A stretch of 64,000 nt of DNA from Cupriavidus necator A5-1 (GCF_000744095.1 NZ_JQLI01000008.1:1054001-1118000), one strand, 5' to 3'; shown: positions 53,946 through 63,506, numbered from the stretch's first letter. The notes: generated from the letters alone by a model not told the origin. Numbers and translations are program-made.

Positions 53946-54676
53946 GATGCGCGCACGATCGCCATCAGGGAGATGCCGAACGGCAGCGATCCGCGCGCAA
54001 GCCAGTGGCGTTCAGCGCTGAACAGGGCGTGCAGTGCACTGTTTATCGGTTGGGATGGAATGCCAGCACCGGTTGCCTTCTCGCTGGCGCGCACCTGGTC
54101 GCTGACTCGTGCGGCGATCGCAAGCGGAGACAGCAGTGTGTTGAAGTAGGAGATCCGGTCCAGGCGCAAGCCACACCGGGTGACCAGCGCTTGCAGCGAT
54201 CGCCTGCTATAGCGGCGCTGGTGATGCAGGAAGACGTCATGACGGCTCCATAGCCACTGGTAGGCAGGCACGGTAATAAGCACTGCGCCGCCCGGCTTCA
54301 GTAGCTTTCCTGCACAGGCGAGTGACCCGGCATCGTCACCAATGTGTTCCAGGCAGTCGAGCAGGCAAACCAGGTCAAAACTCCGATCCGGGAACGGCAT
54401 TTCGTCAGGGCACCTGCCGCTGCGTATGTCGTAGACTCCATGGGTCTTATCGCGTGCCAGTTGCAGGGCAGTGTCGTCCATCTCCACAGCGCTCACGTTG
54501 CCGAATTGCGAGAGCATGGCCAGGTTGCCACCGGTGCCCGCTCCAATTTCCAGGATGGAGGCGTCGCGCGGCAGCGCCAGGCCGGTCAGGACGGTGGCGA
54601 GGATGTCGCGCCGTCCTCGGAACCACCAGTGGCCGGCTTCTGTTTCGGCCATTTCAAGATAGGCATCAGGGGACAT
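53942..54676 (-). CDS. SAM-dependent class I methyltransferase
   Basis: A 244-residue protein with the Rossmann methyltransferase signatures: HWWFRGRRDIL, motif I ILEIGAGTGGNLAML, the acidic loop SAVEMDDTAL, and FDLVCLLDCLEHIGDD, followed by LKPGGAVLITVPAYQWLWS. GGAGG precedes ATG 54676. The close coupling to gtrA suggests modification of the same glycan or lipid-linked intermediate. Substrate unknown. Confidence 0.88.
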   Translation of the reverse strand: MSPDAYLEMAETEAGHWWFRGRRDILATVLTGLALPRDASILEIGAGTGGNLAMLSQFGNVSAVEMDDTALQLARDKTHGVYDIRSGRCPDEMPFPDRSFDLVCLLDCLEHIGDDAGSLACAGKLLKPGGAVLITVPAYQWLWSRHDVFLHHQRRYSRRSLQALVTRCGLRLDRISYFNTLLSPLAIAARVSDQVRASEKATGAGIPSQPINSALHALFSAERHWLARGSLPFGISLMAIVRAS

Positions 54677-54703
54677 CGGTTGATTCCTCCGCAATCGGGA
54701 AGG

Positions 54704-56080
54704 TTATCCCTGCACACAAAGCAGACCGAGGTCGCCCTTTTTCACCTGCAGCTTGTAATCCCGCATCAACCTGAACAGCGTCACCCGTGAAATCCCGAGT
54801 TCGGCCGCCACGTCTATGAGCCGTTCGTGGTTGCGCTGCAGCGCCTCCACGATGGCATGCTGCTCCGCCGCTTGCCGGATCGCCGCAAGCGTCAGCGGCC
54901 GTTCCTCCGCAGGCACCCCCAGTTCCAGGTCCGCCGGCTGGATTACGCCTTCCTCGCACATCGCAGCGGCATGGCGGATGCGGTTGATCAGCTCGCGTAC
55001 GTTGCCCGGCCAGTTGTGCTGCTGGATCGCGCGCAGCGCGGTGGGCGAGAAGCCGCGGATGCGGGCCGGCGACTGCTTGCGCACGCCCTCCAGCACATGC
55101 TCGGCGATCAGCATGATGTCGCTGCCGCGTTCGCGCAGCGGGGGCTGGCGTACGCGCAGCACGCACAGGCGGTGGTAGAGGTCGCCGCGGAAGCGTTCGG
55201 CGGCGATCGCCGCTTCCAGGTCGACGTGGGTGGCCGAGATGATACGCACGTTCACCTCTACCGATTCGGTGCCGCCCAGCCGTTCGATGCGTCCGGTTTC
55301 CAGGAAGCGCAGCAGGCTGGTCTGGCTCTCCAGCGGCATGTCGCCGATTTCATCGAGGAACAGCGTGCCGCCCTGGGCCATCTCGATGCGCCCGGGCTTG
55401 CGCTTGGTGGCGCCGGTGAAGGCGCCGCGCTCGTAGCCGAACAGCTCGGACATCAGCAGCGTGGGCGGGATGGCGGCGCAGTTGACCGCAACGAAGGGCT
55501 TCTGCGCGCGCTCGGAGGCGCGGTGGATCGCCTGCGCGGCCAGTTCCTTGCCGGTGCCGGACTCGCCGGAGATCAGCACCGGGGTGTCCCAGCGCGAGAC
55601 CTTCTCGATGCCGCGGAACAGCGTCTGCATGGCAGAGCAGTTGCCGATCATGCCGTCGGCGCGCGCGGTGCCCGCCACCGCACGCTGCACGCCGGGGCGC
55701 ATCTGCGCCATGCCCTGCGCATGGCCGAGCGAGTGCGCCAGGTCGGCTGGCTCGAACGGCGCGGTGTAGTAGTCGACGAAGTACAGTCCGAGCAGGCGGC
55801 GCGCCGCCTCGGTCAGCGCATCGCGGCTGGCGACGATGCCGATCCAGCCGATCTGGGGTTGCGAGAGCCAGGGTTCGAATGACTCCAGCTCGGCATCGCT
55901 GAAGCCACAATGCAGGTCGAGCAGGGCGGCGATGGGCTGGGCGCCGTGTGGCAGCGCATTAAGGTCGTGCAGGTTCGACGCGAAGCTGATCTTCCAGCCC
56001 CGCTGTGCGAGCAGCCTGCATAGCATGGCGTCATGGTGCTGCGACACGTACAGCAGCGGACGATTGGCATATGCGCTCAT
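54704..56080 (-). CDS. VpsR-like sigma-54-dependent activator
   Basis: A 458-residue enhancer-binding protein. The N-terminal 125 residues form a receiver-like domain of the VpsR type (LLYVSQHHDAMLCRLLAQRG). The AAA+ domain has Walker A GESGTGKE (about 169), the sigma-54 contact loop GAFTGA (about 216), GGTLFLDEIGDMP and NWPGNVREL. A Fis-type helix-turn-helix closes the protein (VAAELGISRVTLFRLMRDY). VpsR in Vibrio controls exopolysaccharide genes in response to c-di-GMP. Here the gene is 27 bp upstream of the methyltransferase-gtrA pair on the same strand. Start ATG 56080 chosen for homology; a longer in-frame extension exists. Confidence 0.9.
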   Translation of the reverse strand: MSAYANRPLLYVSQHHDAMLCRLLAQRGWKISFASNLHDLNALPHGAQPIAALLDLHCGFSDAELESFEPWLSQPQIGWIGIVASRDALTEAARRLLGLYFVDYYTAPFEPADLAHSLGHAQGMAQMRPGVQRAVAGTARADGMIGNCSAMQTLFRGIEKVSRWDTPVLISGESGTGKELAAQAIHRASERAQKPFVAVNCAAIPPTLLMSELFGYERGAFTGATKRKPGRIEMAQGGTLFLDEIGDMPLESQTSLLRFLETGRIERLGGTESVEVNVRIISATHVDLEAAIAAERFRGDLYHRLCVLRVRQPPLRERGSDIMLIAEHVLEGVRKQSPARIRGFSPTALRAIQQHNWPGNVRELINRIRHAAAMCEEGVIQPADLELGVPAEERPLTLAAIRQAAEQHAIVEALQRNHERLIDVAAELGISRVTLFRLMRDYKLQVKKGDLGLLCVQG

Positions 56081-57381
56081 ACGATTTCCCCGGATTTTTT
56101 TTACGAAGCCGGCGCCGGCGGATGCCGTCACTGGCTTCGGTACTGCTAAGGCTTGCGCCGGCCGCATCGTTTCGTTGCCACGGCCTGGCACCCTCCCGAA
56201 AAATTGTTCTCTTGCCTCCTGGGCGCCGCGCTGCACGGGCTGACGGGCCCGTTCCCTCTGCCGTCGCGGCCTTGCCCCTGGCGGTGGCGTCGGTCGCGAC
56301 GGCGGCTGCTTCGCTGCGCCTGCATGGCAGGCTTTCGCTACACCCCGTTTTTGTCAGGCGCTCCGGCGATGCCGGGCGGCTGTCTTGTTTTCTGCGTGCC
56401 GCCCGGCTTGCTGTGGCGACGCGCAGTTTCCAGGCTTCACGGGCCGCTCGCGCAGGCTTGCGGCCCGTGTCCCTGAAAGACCTCCTTCTGATCTTGCCGG
56501 CGGCCACTGGGTGTCCACCGATGCGGGCCAGTCCCTGCCGCGTGACCCCTCGCTTACAGCGCCAGCCCGAATCCCGCCCTGGGAGTTTGCGGGGATCGTA
56601 CTGAAACTGATCTTCGGCGAACCCGTGCCACTGTGTTGCCGCTTCGGTTCCAGTCGTCCCCCTGTTCCGGGCTTCTGTTCGCGCGGACATAAGTGCGACG
56701 AACGTGCCAGAGCAGGCTAAATCGTTGATAGCAAAGGGAAAGACAAATTTCCGGCCAGTTGTGGCAAGGCCTCGGCGAGTTATTACGTTCCGTTTTTGAT
56801 ACGTCGACTGGCCTTTTTGTGTTGCAATGCAGCATCTGTCCGAATTGTTATATGGCGTGCTCCGCACACTCATCGCGACACAGGTGCCGCCTACGCTACC
56901 TAGCCCCGCTGAAGGCCATCCTAAAGAGGGGAGGCCGGATTTCAAACGCTAGGGCGCCAGGGCTCTGATGCTGCACGCGGGTGACCCCGCCCAGGAGTTT
57001 CATTTCCGTTACAACGGCGTGAAGCGTGTACCCCAGCGACAGCGGGAAAGACCTCAGCCTTTTGGCGCCGCGCGCCCCGCGCAGGCGCGGTCGGGCTGAG
57101 ACAAACGCCGCGTTGACAGGCCTTTGCAGGAATCGAGGCACGACGGCCCCAGCCGTTTCTCATCTGTTTGGATGGGCTGGGCAGATTTTTCATGGCGGTT
57201 GGCATGGCGTAAGAATTGGTTGCATTCCTGAAACTCGGGGCCAATAGGCGCCCCTGATGTGCACGCCGCTGACACACCGCCGCTCAGCTCGCGTAAAACG
57301 CCAACCCGTTGATTTTGCTTGCGTGGACGAAAATGATTCGTATTGCCAACATCGACGGGCGAAACAATGTCAGGAATGAAA
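56081..57381. other. Gene-poor region
   Basis: About 1.3 kb between the VpsR-like gene and the LysR pseudogene. The longest frame (56031-56945, minus strand) is Arg/Ala-rich with no family features and overlaps the start of the VpsR-like gene. Base composition drops around 56720-56860. No gene, tRNA or insertion sequence was recognised. Confidence 0.5.
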
Positions 57382-58212
57382 CTACCCGCCATTGTCAGCG
57401 CCGGCAGGGCTCGCTTGCGGCGCTTCCTGCCGCACCTGTTCCTGCAACCACGCGTGGAATTGCTGGATCGCTTTCTCGCGCGGATTGCCCTCGCGCCAGG
57501 TGACCCAGTACTGCAGGCTCGACGGGATGCGGGTGGCGCTCGGGCTCGTCGCCGGGCAGGCCGGCGGCTTCGAGCCAGTCGCGCCAGGGCCGCAGCGCAA
57601 AGCGCAGCATCGGCAGGCGCGGCACGTCGGCCAGCGTGAAGCCGGGGTAGCGCGCCAGTAGCGCCGGGCTGGCCACCGCGATCACATGGTCCTCGATCAG
57701 GTTGTGGCACTCGAAACCGGGCAGGTCGATGCGCTGGTGCCAGATGCCCACGTCGACGCTGTAAGGGTCCGGCGGCGTGATCTCGGCATGCAGGCGCAAG
57801 TGCAAGTCCAGCGACGGCACCTGCGCGTGCAGGCTGGGCAGCCGGCGAATCAGCCAGGCATTGGCGAGGTCGGCCATCACGCTGACCTGCAGCCGCACCA
57901 CCGGCGGGGCGCGCTGTTGTCGGCCTCGCGCAGCGCGCGCTCGAGGCTGTCGAGCGCGCCGCGCACCTGCTCGGCCAGCCGCGCGCCGGCGCTGGTCGGC
58001 GTCATCTGGCTGCCGGTGCGCTGGAACAGCTTGGTGCCCAGGTTGGTCTCCAGCCCGCGGATATGATGGCTGATGGCGCTATGGGTGAGTGCCAGTTCGT
58101 CCGCCGCGCGCGAGAAGCTGCGGTGGCGGGTTGCGGCCTCGAGCGCGCGTAGCGCTTGCAGGGGCGGCAGGTGGACGGGGCGATCGGCTCGACTGCCGGG
58201 AGAATTGGCCAT
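57382..58212 (-). pseudogene. LysR-family regulator with two frameshifts
   Basis: The N-terminal winged helix is intact from ATG 58212: LQALRALEAATRHRSFSRAADELALTHSAISHHIRGLE, as in GcvA-type LysR proteins. Near 57905 one base appears lost from a C-run (ALREADNSAP|PVVRLQVSV), moving the substrate domain (MADLANAWLIRRLPSLHAQV, DVGIWHQRIDLPGFECHNLI) to another frame. Near 57530 the frame returns (PSSLQYWVTWREGNPREKAI) and stops at 57382-57384. Repaired, the protein would be about 276 residues, close to normal. Divergent from an MFS gene it may once have controlled. Either a recent pseudogene or base-calling error. Confidence 0.8.
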
Positions 58213-58281
58213 GGCCGTCAAATTCTACTCACAATTGCGGCGGGTATCTTTCGTTGGCCTTGCACCGGAATGGGGAAGACA

Positions 58282-59559
58282 ATGCAGGCCATGACGACCA
58301 CGACCTCTCCCGACTTGTCTTCCACGCCCCCGCACTCGCAACCCGCCGTGCGGCCCGCCCGGGCCCGCTGGCGCGTGCTGGCGGTGTTCTCGCTGGGTTT
58401 TCTCGTCTCCTATGTGTTCCGCGGGGTCAACCTGGGCTTTGCGCCGTACCTGACGCGCGAGCTCGGCCTGAATGCCGGCGACCTGGGCCTGCTCACCAGC
58501 TTCTACTTCCTCGGCTTTGCCTGCGCCCAGCTGCCGGCGGGCATCCTGCTGGACCGCTACGGCCCACGCCGCACCGAGGCGGCGATGCTGCTGGCGGCGG
58601 TGGCCGGCTCGCTGGTGTTCGCGATGGCGTCCGGCATGGCGGGGCTGGCCGTCGGCCGGCTGCTGATTGGCGTGGGCGTATCGGTGTGCCTGGGCGCCGC
58701 CATCCAGGCGCTGTCGATGTGGTTCCCGCTGTCGCGCATGCCGCTGCTCAACGGCTTGGTGATGGCCATCGGCGGGCTGGGCGCGGTGCTGGTCGGCACG
58801 CCGCTGGCGTGGCTGCTGTCGCTCTCCGACTGGCGCACGATCAGCGCAGGGCTGGCGGGCGTCTCGCTGGCGATGGCGGTGCTGCTGTGGTTCGGCGTGC
58901 CCGACAAGCCGCGCACCGGCAAGGAAAGCCTGCGCGAACAGCTGCGCGGCACGCGCAAGATCCTGGCGAGCGAACGCTTCTGGCGCGTGGTGCCGCTGAC
59001 GCTGCTCAACCAGGGCGTGTTCCTGGCCGTGCAGACGCTGTGGGTCGGCGCCTTTATGCGCGATGTGGCTGGCTTCGACCCCGCCTCCAGCGCGCGGCTA
59101 ATCTCGGTGATCGGCTTTGCGATGATGGCCGGCTGCGTCGGCTCGGGCTGGGCCGCGCGCCACCTCGAACGGATCGGGGTCAGCCTGTACGCCTTTGCCG
59201 GCGCCGGCATGACCGGATTTATCGTGATCCAAATGCTGCTGATGGCTCAGGTGCCGCTGCCACCGGCGCTGCTGTGGGCGGCCTACGGGGTGTTCGGCTC
59301 CAGCGGCATCCTGACCTATGCCGTGCTCGCGCGCAGCTTCCCGGACGCGCTGATCGGCCGCGCCACCACGGCGCTGACGCTGACGGTGTTCCTGGCTACC
59401 TTTGCCTGCCAGGTCGGGGTCGGCTTCGTGCTGGATTTGTGGCCGGCTACTGGCGGCCATTATCCGAAGGCAGCGCACCTGGCGGCATGGACCGGGCTGG
59501 TGGTGCTACAGGCGCTGGCGGCGGTTTGGTACCTAATGGGCGCGCGCCGCCCCCGCTGA
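58282..59559 (+). CDS. MFS transporter, NarK/CynX-like
   Basis: A 425-residue, 12-helix major facilitator protein. The first helix (WRVLAVFSLGFLVSYVFRGVNLG), the ILLDRYGPRRTEAAM loop with the conserved D-R-x-G-x-R/K-R pattern, and the two pseudo-repeats separated near residue 215 (GVPDKPRTGKES) are clear. The start is uncertain among ATGs at 58270, 58282 and 58291; the GGGGAAG just upstream fits 58282 or 58291. Divergent from the LysR pseudogene. Substrate unknown. Confidence 0.88.
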   Translation: MQAMTTTTSPDLSSTPPHSQPAVRPARARWRVLAVFSLGFLVSYVFRGVNLGFAPYLTRELGLNAGDLGLLTSFYFLGFACAQLPAGILLDRYGPRRTEAAMLLAAVAGSLVFAMASGMAGLAVGRLLIGVGVSVCLGAAIQALSMWFPLSRMPLLNGLVMAIGGLGAVLVGTPLAWLLSLSDWRTISAGLAGVSLAMAVLLWFGVPDKPRTGKESLREQLRGTRKILASERFWRVVPLTLLNQGVFLAVQTLWVGAFMRDVAGFDPASSARLISVIGFAMMAGCVGSGWAARHLERIGVSLYAFAGAGMTGFIVIQMLLMAQVPLPPALLWAAYGVFGSSGILTYAVLARSFPDALIGRATTALTLTVFLATFACQVGVGFVLDLWPATGGHYPKAAHLAAWTGLVVLQALAAVWYLMGARRPR

Positions 59560-59575
59560 CGATTGGCAAGGGTTC

Positions 59576-60241
59576 TCAGTAAACGCCCGGCAAGGCGCGA
59601 AACCGTACTTTGTCACGATACTGGCGGTATTCGGGATCATCAGACAGTAGCTTTTCTTCCCGATTTATCCGCACCGCCTGCAGGGCGTACAGGCCAGCGT
59701 AGACGAGCAAGTTTTGCACCCCAAAATTTGTGAGCAAAAAGCCGACGTCGGCAATGAAATAGCCTAGGTAGATCGGATGTCGCACAAATCGGTAAGCCCC
59801 GCTCGACACAATTCCGCGATTGGCGGGCAGTATCCCGAATGACCAACGCAGCGAGACCTTTGCATAGATTTGCCACAGAATCCCCATGACCTGCAGGACA
59901 GCGCCGAACATTTCCGGTACCAGATGCTCACCTGGCGCCAGCTGAACTGCAAGGAAGTAGTACGTGCCGCCCAAGGAGCAGAGTACTGTGACCGGATGCC
60001 AGTCTCGCCTTATCGGAACCCGGACGAATAGGGATAGGCCGAGCGTCAGACAACTCGCCAGCACGAGCAGCAGCAAGGTGATCCGCGTCGGGTCAGCGAG
60101 CCACTGGCGGACTGCCGCGTATGCGAACCCTGCAAGCAGTATGGCGGTGGCACTTCTGAGACCAGCCTCCAACAGCAATTCTCGAAGGTCTATTTTGGGC
60201 GCAGGTGCCCCCCGGTCTTTCTCTGCTGCGATTTCCAACAT
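59576..60241 (-). CDS. ICMT/PEMT-like membrane methyltransferase
   Basis: A 221-residue membrane protein of the isoprenylcysteine carboxyl methyltransferase-like family. Four to five helices are present, and the C-terminal signature is visible: GAYRFVRHPIYLGYFIADVGFLL, then INREEKLLSDDPEYRQYRDKVRFRALPGVY, which contains the SAM-binding R-x-P-x-Y and EE-x-x-L motifs. The methyl acceptor in bacteria is usually unknown. It is transcribed toward, and ends 16 bp from, the convergent MFS gene. From 60242 to about 60644 no gene was recognised. Confidence 0.88.
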   Translation of the reverse strand: MLEIAAEKDRGAPAPKIDLRELLLEAGLRSATAILLAGFAYAAVRQWLADPTRITLLLLVLASCLTLGLSLFVRVPIRRDWHPVTVLCSLGGTYYFLAVQLAPGEHLVPEMFGAVLQVMGILWQIYAKVSLRWSFGILPANRGIVSSGAYRFVRHPIYLGYFIADVGFLLTNFGVQNLLVYAGLYALQAVRINREEKLLSDDPEYRQYRDKVRFRALPGVY

Positions 60242-60644
60242 GGTTTTCCCCTAATTTCAGCGGAATCTGAGGGCTCCGCTTCTCTCGCTGTGATGCAGTT
60301 GTTCACCAAGCGTAGCTTGTGAGCGCTGGAGGTCATATCGGGCAAAAGTATGGTTCGCCCGTGAAAAGCTCCCCTGTCACGCAAATGCTGGCACTGGCAC
60401 TTGCGAGCTGACTCGGGGGAATGGGGAAAGCGCGATGAGAGCGGGGAACCCGAAAGTCGGAACGGCAATGAGCGAAGCGCGCTGGCCGGCGTGTCGCTCG
60501 CCACTGCGTTTGAACCGATCGTGAAAACGTGAACAGACCCTTCTATGAGGGCGAGGATGTCAAGCTCCTCCGGGATTGAATTTCCATAGACATGACTGGC
60601 GCGATGCTTTCTCCTTGCAAGCCTCGAATCTTCGTGGGCTGACA

Positions 60645-60881
60645 CGGCGTGAAACCGAGGTCGGGGTTACTTAAGGCCGGGACCCAGCCCCGGTCTACCT
60701 TCTATCCGTGCCCGGTGCAAGGCCGGGTCACCACATACCGCATGCGCGAAGCGCTGGAACACCCCTGTTACCTGCGCGCGCCCCATCTAGAAGAACGGCT
60801 ACCCGCTGGGGGCAGCCCGAGTCTGTTACGGGCGCGCTGACCTGCGATCGTTACCGCTTAGCCTTCCATACTCAGGCGGCA
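60645..60881 (-). ncRNA. Candidate bridge RNA region of the IS110 element
   Basis: A long non-coding stretch sits 3' of the recombinase gene with several GC-rich complementary blocks (for example GCCGGG/CCCGGC around 60685-60730 and GCAGCCCGAG region near 60815). IS1111-type members of the IS110 family are known to encode their bridge RNA downstream of the recombinase. No fold was computed, so this is a location hypothesis only. Confidence 0.3.
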
Positions 60882-62018
60882 TCACGTTGCGACTGGTTTG
60901 AAGCTGGCCTGGACTGGAATCTCGCCGTACTCGAGATAGCGCCACAGGCCAATAGCCAATCGCCGTGCCAGTGCCACAATACCGATGCGCCGCATGCGCT
61001 TGCCACCTGGCGCAAAGCGCTCATTGAACCATTGGGTGAGCTGACTTGCAGGCTGGTAGCGTAACCAGCTCCACGCCAGTTCAATCATCAGCCAGCGGGC
61101 TCGTTTGTTGCCAGCCTTGCTGATGCCTTGCTCGACCTGGCTTTCGCCGCTGCTGTAGGGCGTCGGCGCCAAGCCCAGGGAGCTGGCGACTTCGCGTCGG
61201 TTGTGAAAGTTCCGCCAGCCAAACAGTTCCTTGACCAGGATCCAGGCACTGCCGACGCCAATCCCGCGCAGCCGCGCGAGCAGGGCGATCGCCGGCTGCG
61301 CGCCGGTCTTTACGGTCGCGTGCTGCTGGGCTTCGATCGTCCTGATCTGCGTAACCGCCAGTGACAGTCGCGCGACACTGCGCTCGATCTCGGCGCGCAG
61401 CCCCACAGGCAGTTGCGCGCCATGATCGTTCCACCAGTGCGCCCAGGAACGGCCGCCGACGTGGGCGACCCGCAGGTTGTGCAATACCAGCAGCGAGCGA
61501 ATTCGGTTGCTGAGGGCGGTGCGTTCCTGCCTGAGTCGCCCCAGTTCCCGGTGCAACCGCCGCTCGTCTTCTTGCTCCGGGGTGGGAACCCGCGCGACGC
61601 CCCACACGCGTCGCTCCCCCGCGTGATAACGCAGCAGCATCGAGAGCAGCTTGTCGCCGTCGAGCCGGTCGGTCTTGGCACGTCGTGCACGCCGGTTGAC
61701 TTCGATACTGGACGAGTCCACCACCAGGTTATCAATGCCTTGTTCGGTCAGCCAGCGGTGCAGCCAGAAGCCATCGCGGCCAGCCTCGTAACAACTGCGG
61801 ACCGGCACCTGCGATGTCAGTCCGCAGCGTGCTTTGGCCTTGGCAATCGCTCGCAGGACCGCGTCCTTGTCACCGGCCGCCACCGTATACCGGCTCGGCC
61901 CGCGTACGCCGTCGCCAAGCGACAGCTTCCAACTCTTCTCGCCCAGTTCGAAGGCCATATACAGTCGACCAATAACTGCCCTATCCTGTCCTTGAAGGGC
62001 TGTGTCAGGCGCATTCAT
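60882..62018 (-). CDS. IS110-family DEDD recombinase
   Basis: A 378-residue transposase. The N-terminal RuvC-like domain shows MAFELGEKSWKLSL (acidic residue E24 where most members have Asp), RSCYEAGRDGFWLHRWL (Glu) and RAKTDRLDGDKLLSML (two Asp). The C-terminal Tnp_20 domain includes LLARLRGIGVGSAWILVKEL and LGLAPTPYSSGESQVEQGIS with the candidate nucleophilic serines. AAGGAG precedes ATG 62018. No internal stop is present, so the element may be functional. Confidence 0.93.
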   Translation of the reverse strand: MNAPDTALQGQDRAVIGRLYMAFELGEKSWKLSLGDGVRGPSRYTVAAGDKDAVLRAIAKAKARCGLTSQVPVRSCYEAGRDGFWLHRWLTEQGIDNLVVDSSSIEVNRRARRAKTDRLDGDKLLSMLLRYHAGERRVWGVARVPTPEQEDERRLHRELGRLRQERTALSNRIRSLLVLHNLRVAHVGGRSWAHWWNDHGAQLPVGLRAEIERSVARLSLAVTQIRTIEAQQHATVKTGAQPAIALLARLRGIGVGSAWILVKELFGWRNFHNRREVASSLGLAPTPYSSGESQVEQGISKAGNKRARWLMIELAWSWLRYQPASQLTQWFNERFAPGGKRMRRIGIVALARRLAIGLWRYLEYGEIPVQASFKPVAT

Positions 62019-62099
62019 TTGCAGGCTCCTTTCGTAAAACGGGTTCGTGAAGCTTCGTTTTACTCCAGGGGGCTTATCTGTCCAGCCCTTCCATAGTAT

Positions 62100-62603
62100 C
62101 TAGAGCACGATCGGCCGGTCGTCCAGTTCGTTAGGGTTATACCCATCATCCGACGGGAAATGCGTGGCCAGAAGATCGTGAATGCGCGCCACCGTGGCCA
62201 GCACCGGCTCCACCGACAGCTTCTGCCTGAGCCCGCGCGCCAGTTCATCGCAGAGCTCGCGCCAGCTGTCCGCACCCACGCGGGCGTCGATGCCGCGGTC
62301 GGCCAGCAGTTCGACCGCATGGTCGGCCAGGTTGATATAGAGCAGCACGCCGGTATGGTCCTCGGTATTCCAGACCTCCAGCGCGCCAAAGAGAAAACGG
62401 GCGCGCTCGCGCGGCGTGACCCCGGCCCAGGCATCGCCGACCGGCATGCTGGCCTCGATCACCACGCGGATCTCGCCGCGGTGGCGCGCTTCCCCGGCAT
62501 GCACGGCCTGGTGCAACTGCTTCTGCGCGTCAGGCGGGAAGTGCCGGCGCGCGGCGCTGGGCGTGGTGGCGATATGGTGCAGTGCGCGTCGCAGATTCGG
62601 CAT
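62100..62603 (-). CDS. TPM-domain cytosolic protein
   Basis: A 167-residue protein with a TPM_phosphatase-type domain: HQAVHAGEARHRGEIRVVIEA, RARFLFGALEVWNTEDHTGVLLYINLADHAVELLADRG, and the C-terminal DDRPIVL. There is no signal peptide. It is the last gene of a lemA - TPM - TPM operon. Start ATG 62603 has GAGG about 10 bp upstream; a GTG at 62627 would give an overlap with the preceding gene. An IS110 element abuts its stop codon. Function unknown. Confidence 0.85.
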   Translation of the reverse strand: MPNLRRALHHIATTPSAARRHFPPDAQKQLHQAVHAGEARHRGEIRVVIEASMPVGDAWAGVTPRERARFLFGALEVWNTEDHTGVLLYINLADHAVELLADRGIDARVGADSWRELCDELARGLRQKLSVEPVLATVARIHDLLATHFPSDDGYNPNELDDRPIVL

Positions 62604-62623
62604 CGTCCTCGTTCCTCGTGCTG

Positions 62624-63496
62624 TCACCAGTTGCCGGAGGCGCCGCCGCCGTCGAAGCCGCCGCCGCCCCCACCGCTAAAGCCGCCACCGCCACCGCCGC
62701 CGCCACCACCACCGCCAAAGCCGCCGCCGCCCCAGCCGCCACTGCGGCGGCCCCAGTCCTGTCCCATGCCATAGCCGCCCAGTCCGCCCAGGCCGCCGGC
62801 GATCACGTCGCGGCCGCGCCGGGTGGTGACGATCTGCGGGCCGCGCCGGCGCAGGATCGCACTGAGGAAGAAGAACACGATGATCGCCAGCGGGAACAGC
62901 ACCGGCAGCCAGTCGGCCAGCGCGGACGCCTGCTGCGCCTTGCGTGCCTGCGGGCCCGCCAGGCCTTCCTTGTCGATGGTGGCCTGGATCGCGGAGATGC
63001 CCGCCGCCAGCCCGCCGTAGAAGTCGTTCTGGCGGAAGTGCGGCGCCATGATGTCCTGCAAGATGCGCTTGGACATGGCGTCGGTCAGCGAGCCCTGCAC
63101 GCCGCGGCCGACTTCCAGCCGCATCTTGCGCAGCCCCGGCGGGTTGTCCTTGGCGATCAGCACGATCACGCCGTCGTCGATGCCCTTGCGCCCGGCGCGC
63201 CAGGCGTCGGCCACGCGGATGCTGTAGGCGTCGATGGGCTCGGGGTCGGTGGTGGGGACCATCAGCACGAAGATCTGGCTGCCGCGCTGCTGCTCGTATT
63301 CCGCCAGCACGTTTTCCAGCGCGCCGCGCTGCTGCGGCGTCAGCGTGCCGGTCAGGTCGGTGACGCGCTGGGTGAGCGGCGGCACCGGCACGAACCCGTC
63401 AGCCGCCAGCGCCGGGCCGGACAGGATCGTCGCCAGCCACAGCAGGGCGACGGCCAGCCAGCCCGGCCGCAGGCGCGATCGCAGGGTGTGGCCCAT
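62624..63496 (-). CDS. TPM-domain membrane protein with Gly-rich tail (YgcG-like)
   Basis: A 290-residue envelope protein. A signal sequence (WLAVALLWLATILSGPALAA) is followed by the TPM domain (VTDLTGTLTPQQRGALENVL, DGVIVLIAKDNPPGLRKMRLEVGRGVQGSL), one transmembrane helix (LPVLFPLAIIVFFFLSAIL) and a tail almost purely glycine with Ser/Phe. This architecture accompanies LemA in many bacteria, and both occur here in one operon. Function not established. Confidence 0.9.
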   Translation of the reverse strand: MGHTLRSRLRPGWLAVALLWLATILSGPALAADGFVPVPPLTQRVTDLTGTLTPQQRGALENVLAEYEQQRGSQIFVLMVPTTDPEPIDAYSIRVADAWRAGRKGIDDGVIVLIAKDNPPGLRKMRLEVGRGVQGSLTDAMSKRILQDIMAPHFRQNDFYGGLAAGISAIQATIDKEGLAGPQARKAQQASALADWLPVLFPLAIIVFFFLSAILRRRGPQIVTTRRGRDVIAGGLGGLGGYGMGQDWGRRSGGWGGGGFGGGGGGGGGGGGFSGGGGGGFDGGGASGNW

Positions 63497-63506
63497 GGGT
63501 GCAGCC

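Larger units (their letters stand above)
60645..62098 (-). mobile_element. IS110-family insertion sequence (approximate limits)
   Basis: One intact DEDD recombinase gene with about 80 bp of sequence before it and roughly 240 bp of structured, GC-rich sequence after it. IS110 elements lack clear terminal inverted repeats, so limits are estimates. The upstream side ends directly against the stop codon of a TPM-domain gene (62100). The 5' segment has a GTAAAACG/CGTTTTAC hairpin just before the ribosome site. Confidence 0.75.

Noticed and set aside
56031..56945. Minus-strand frame of 304 codons
   Set aside because: Arg/Ala-rich, no recognisable domain, overlaps the start of the VpsR-like gene in another frame.
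60190..60645. Minus-strand frame of 151 codons
   Set aside because: Its 3' part overlaps the ICMT-like gene in another frame and no domain is recognisable.
62642..62730. Glycine-codon repeat resembling a short tandem array
   Set aside because: It is the Gly-rich tail of the TPM-domain protein and not a CRISPR or structural repeat.
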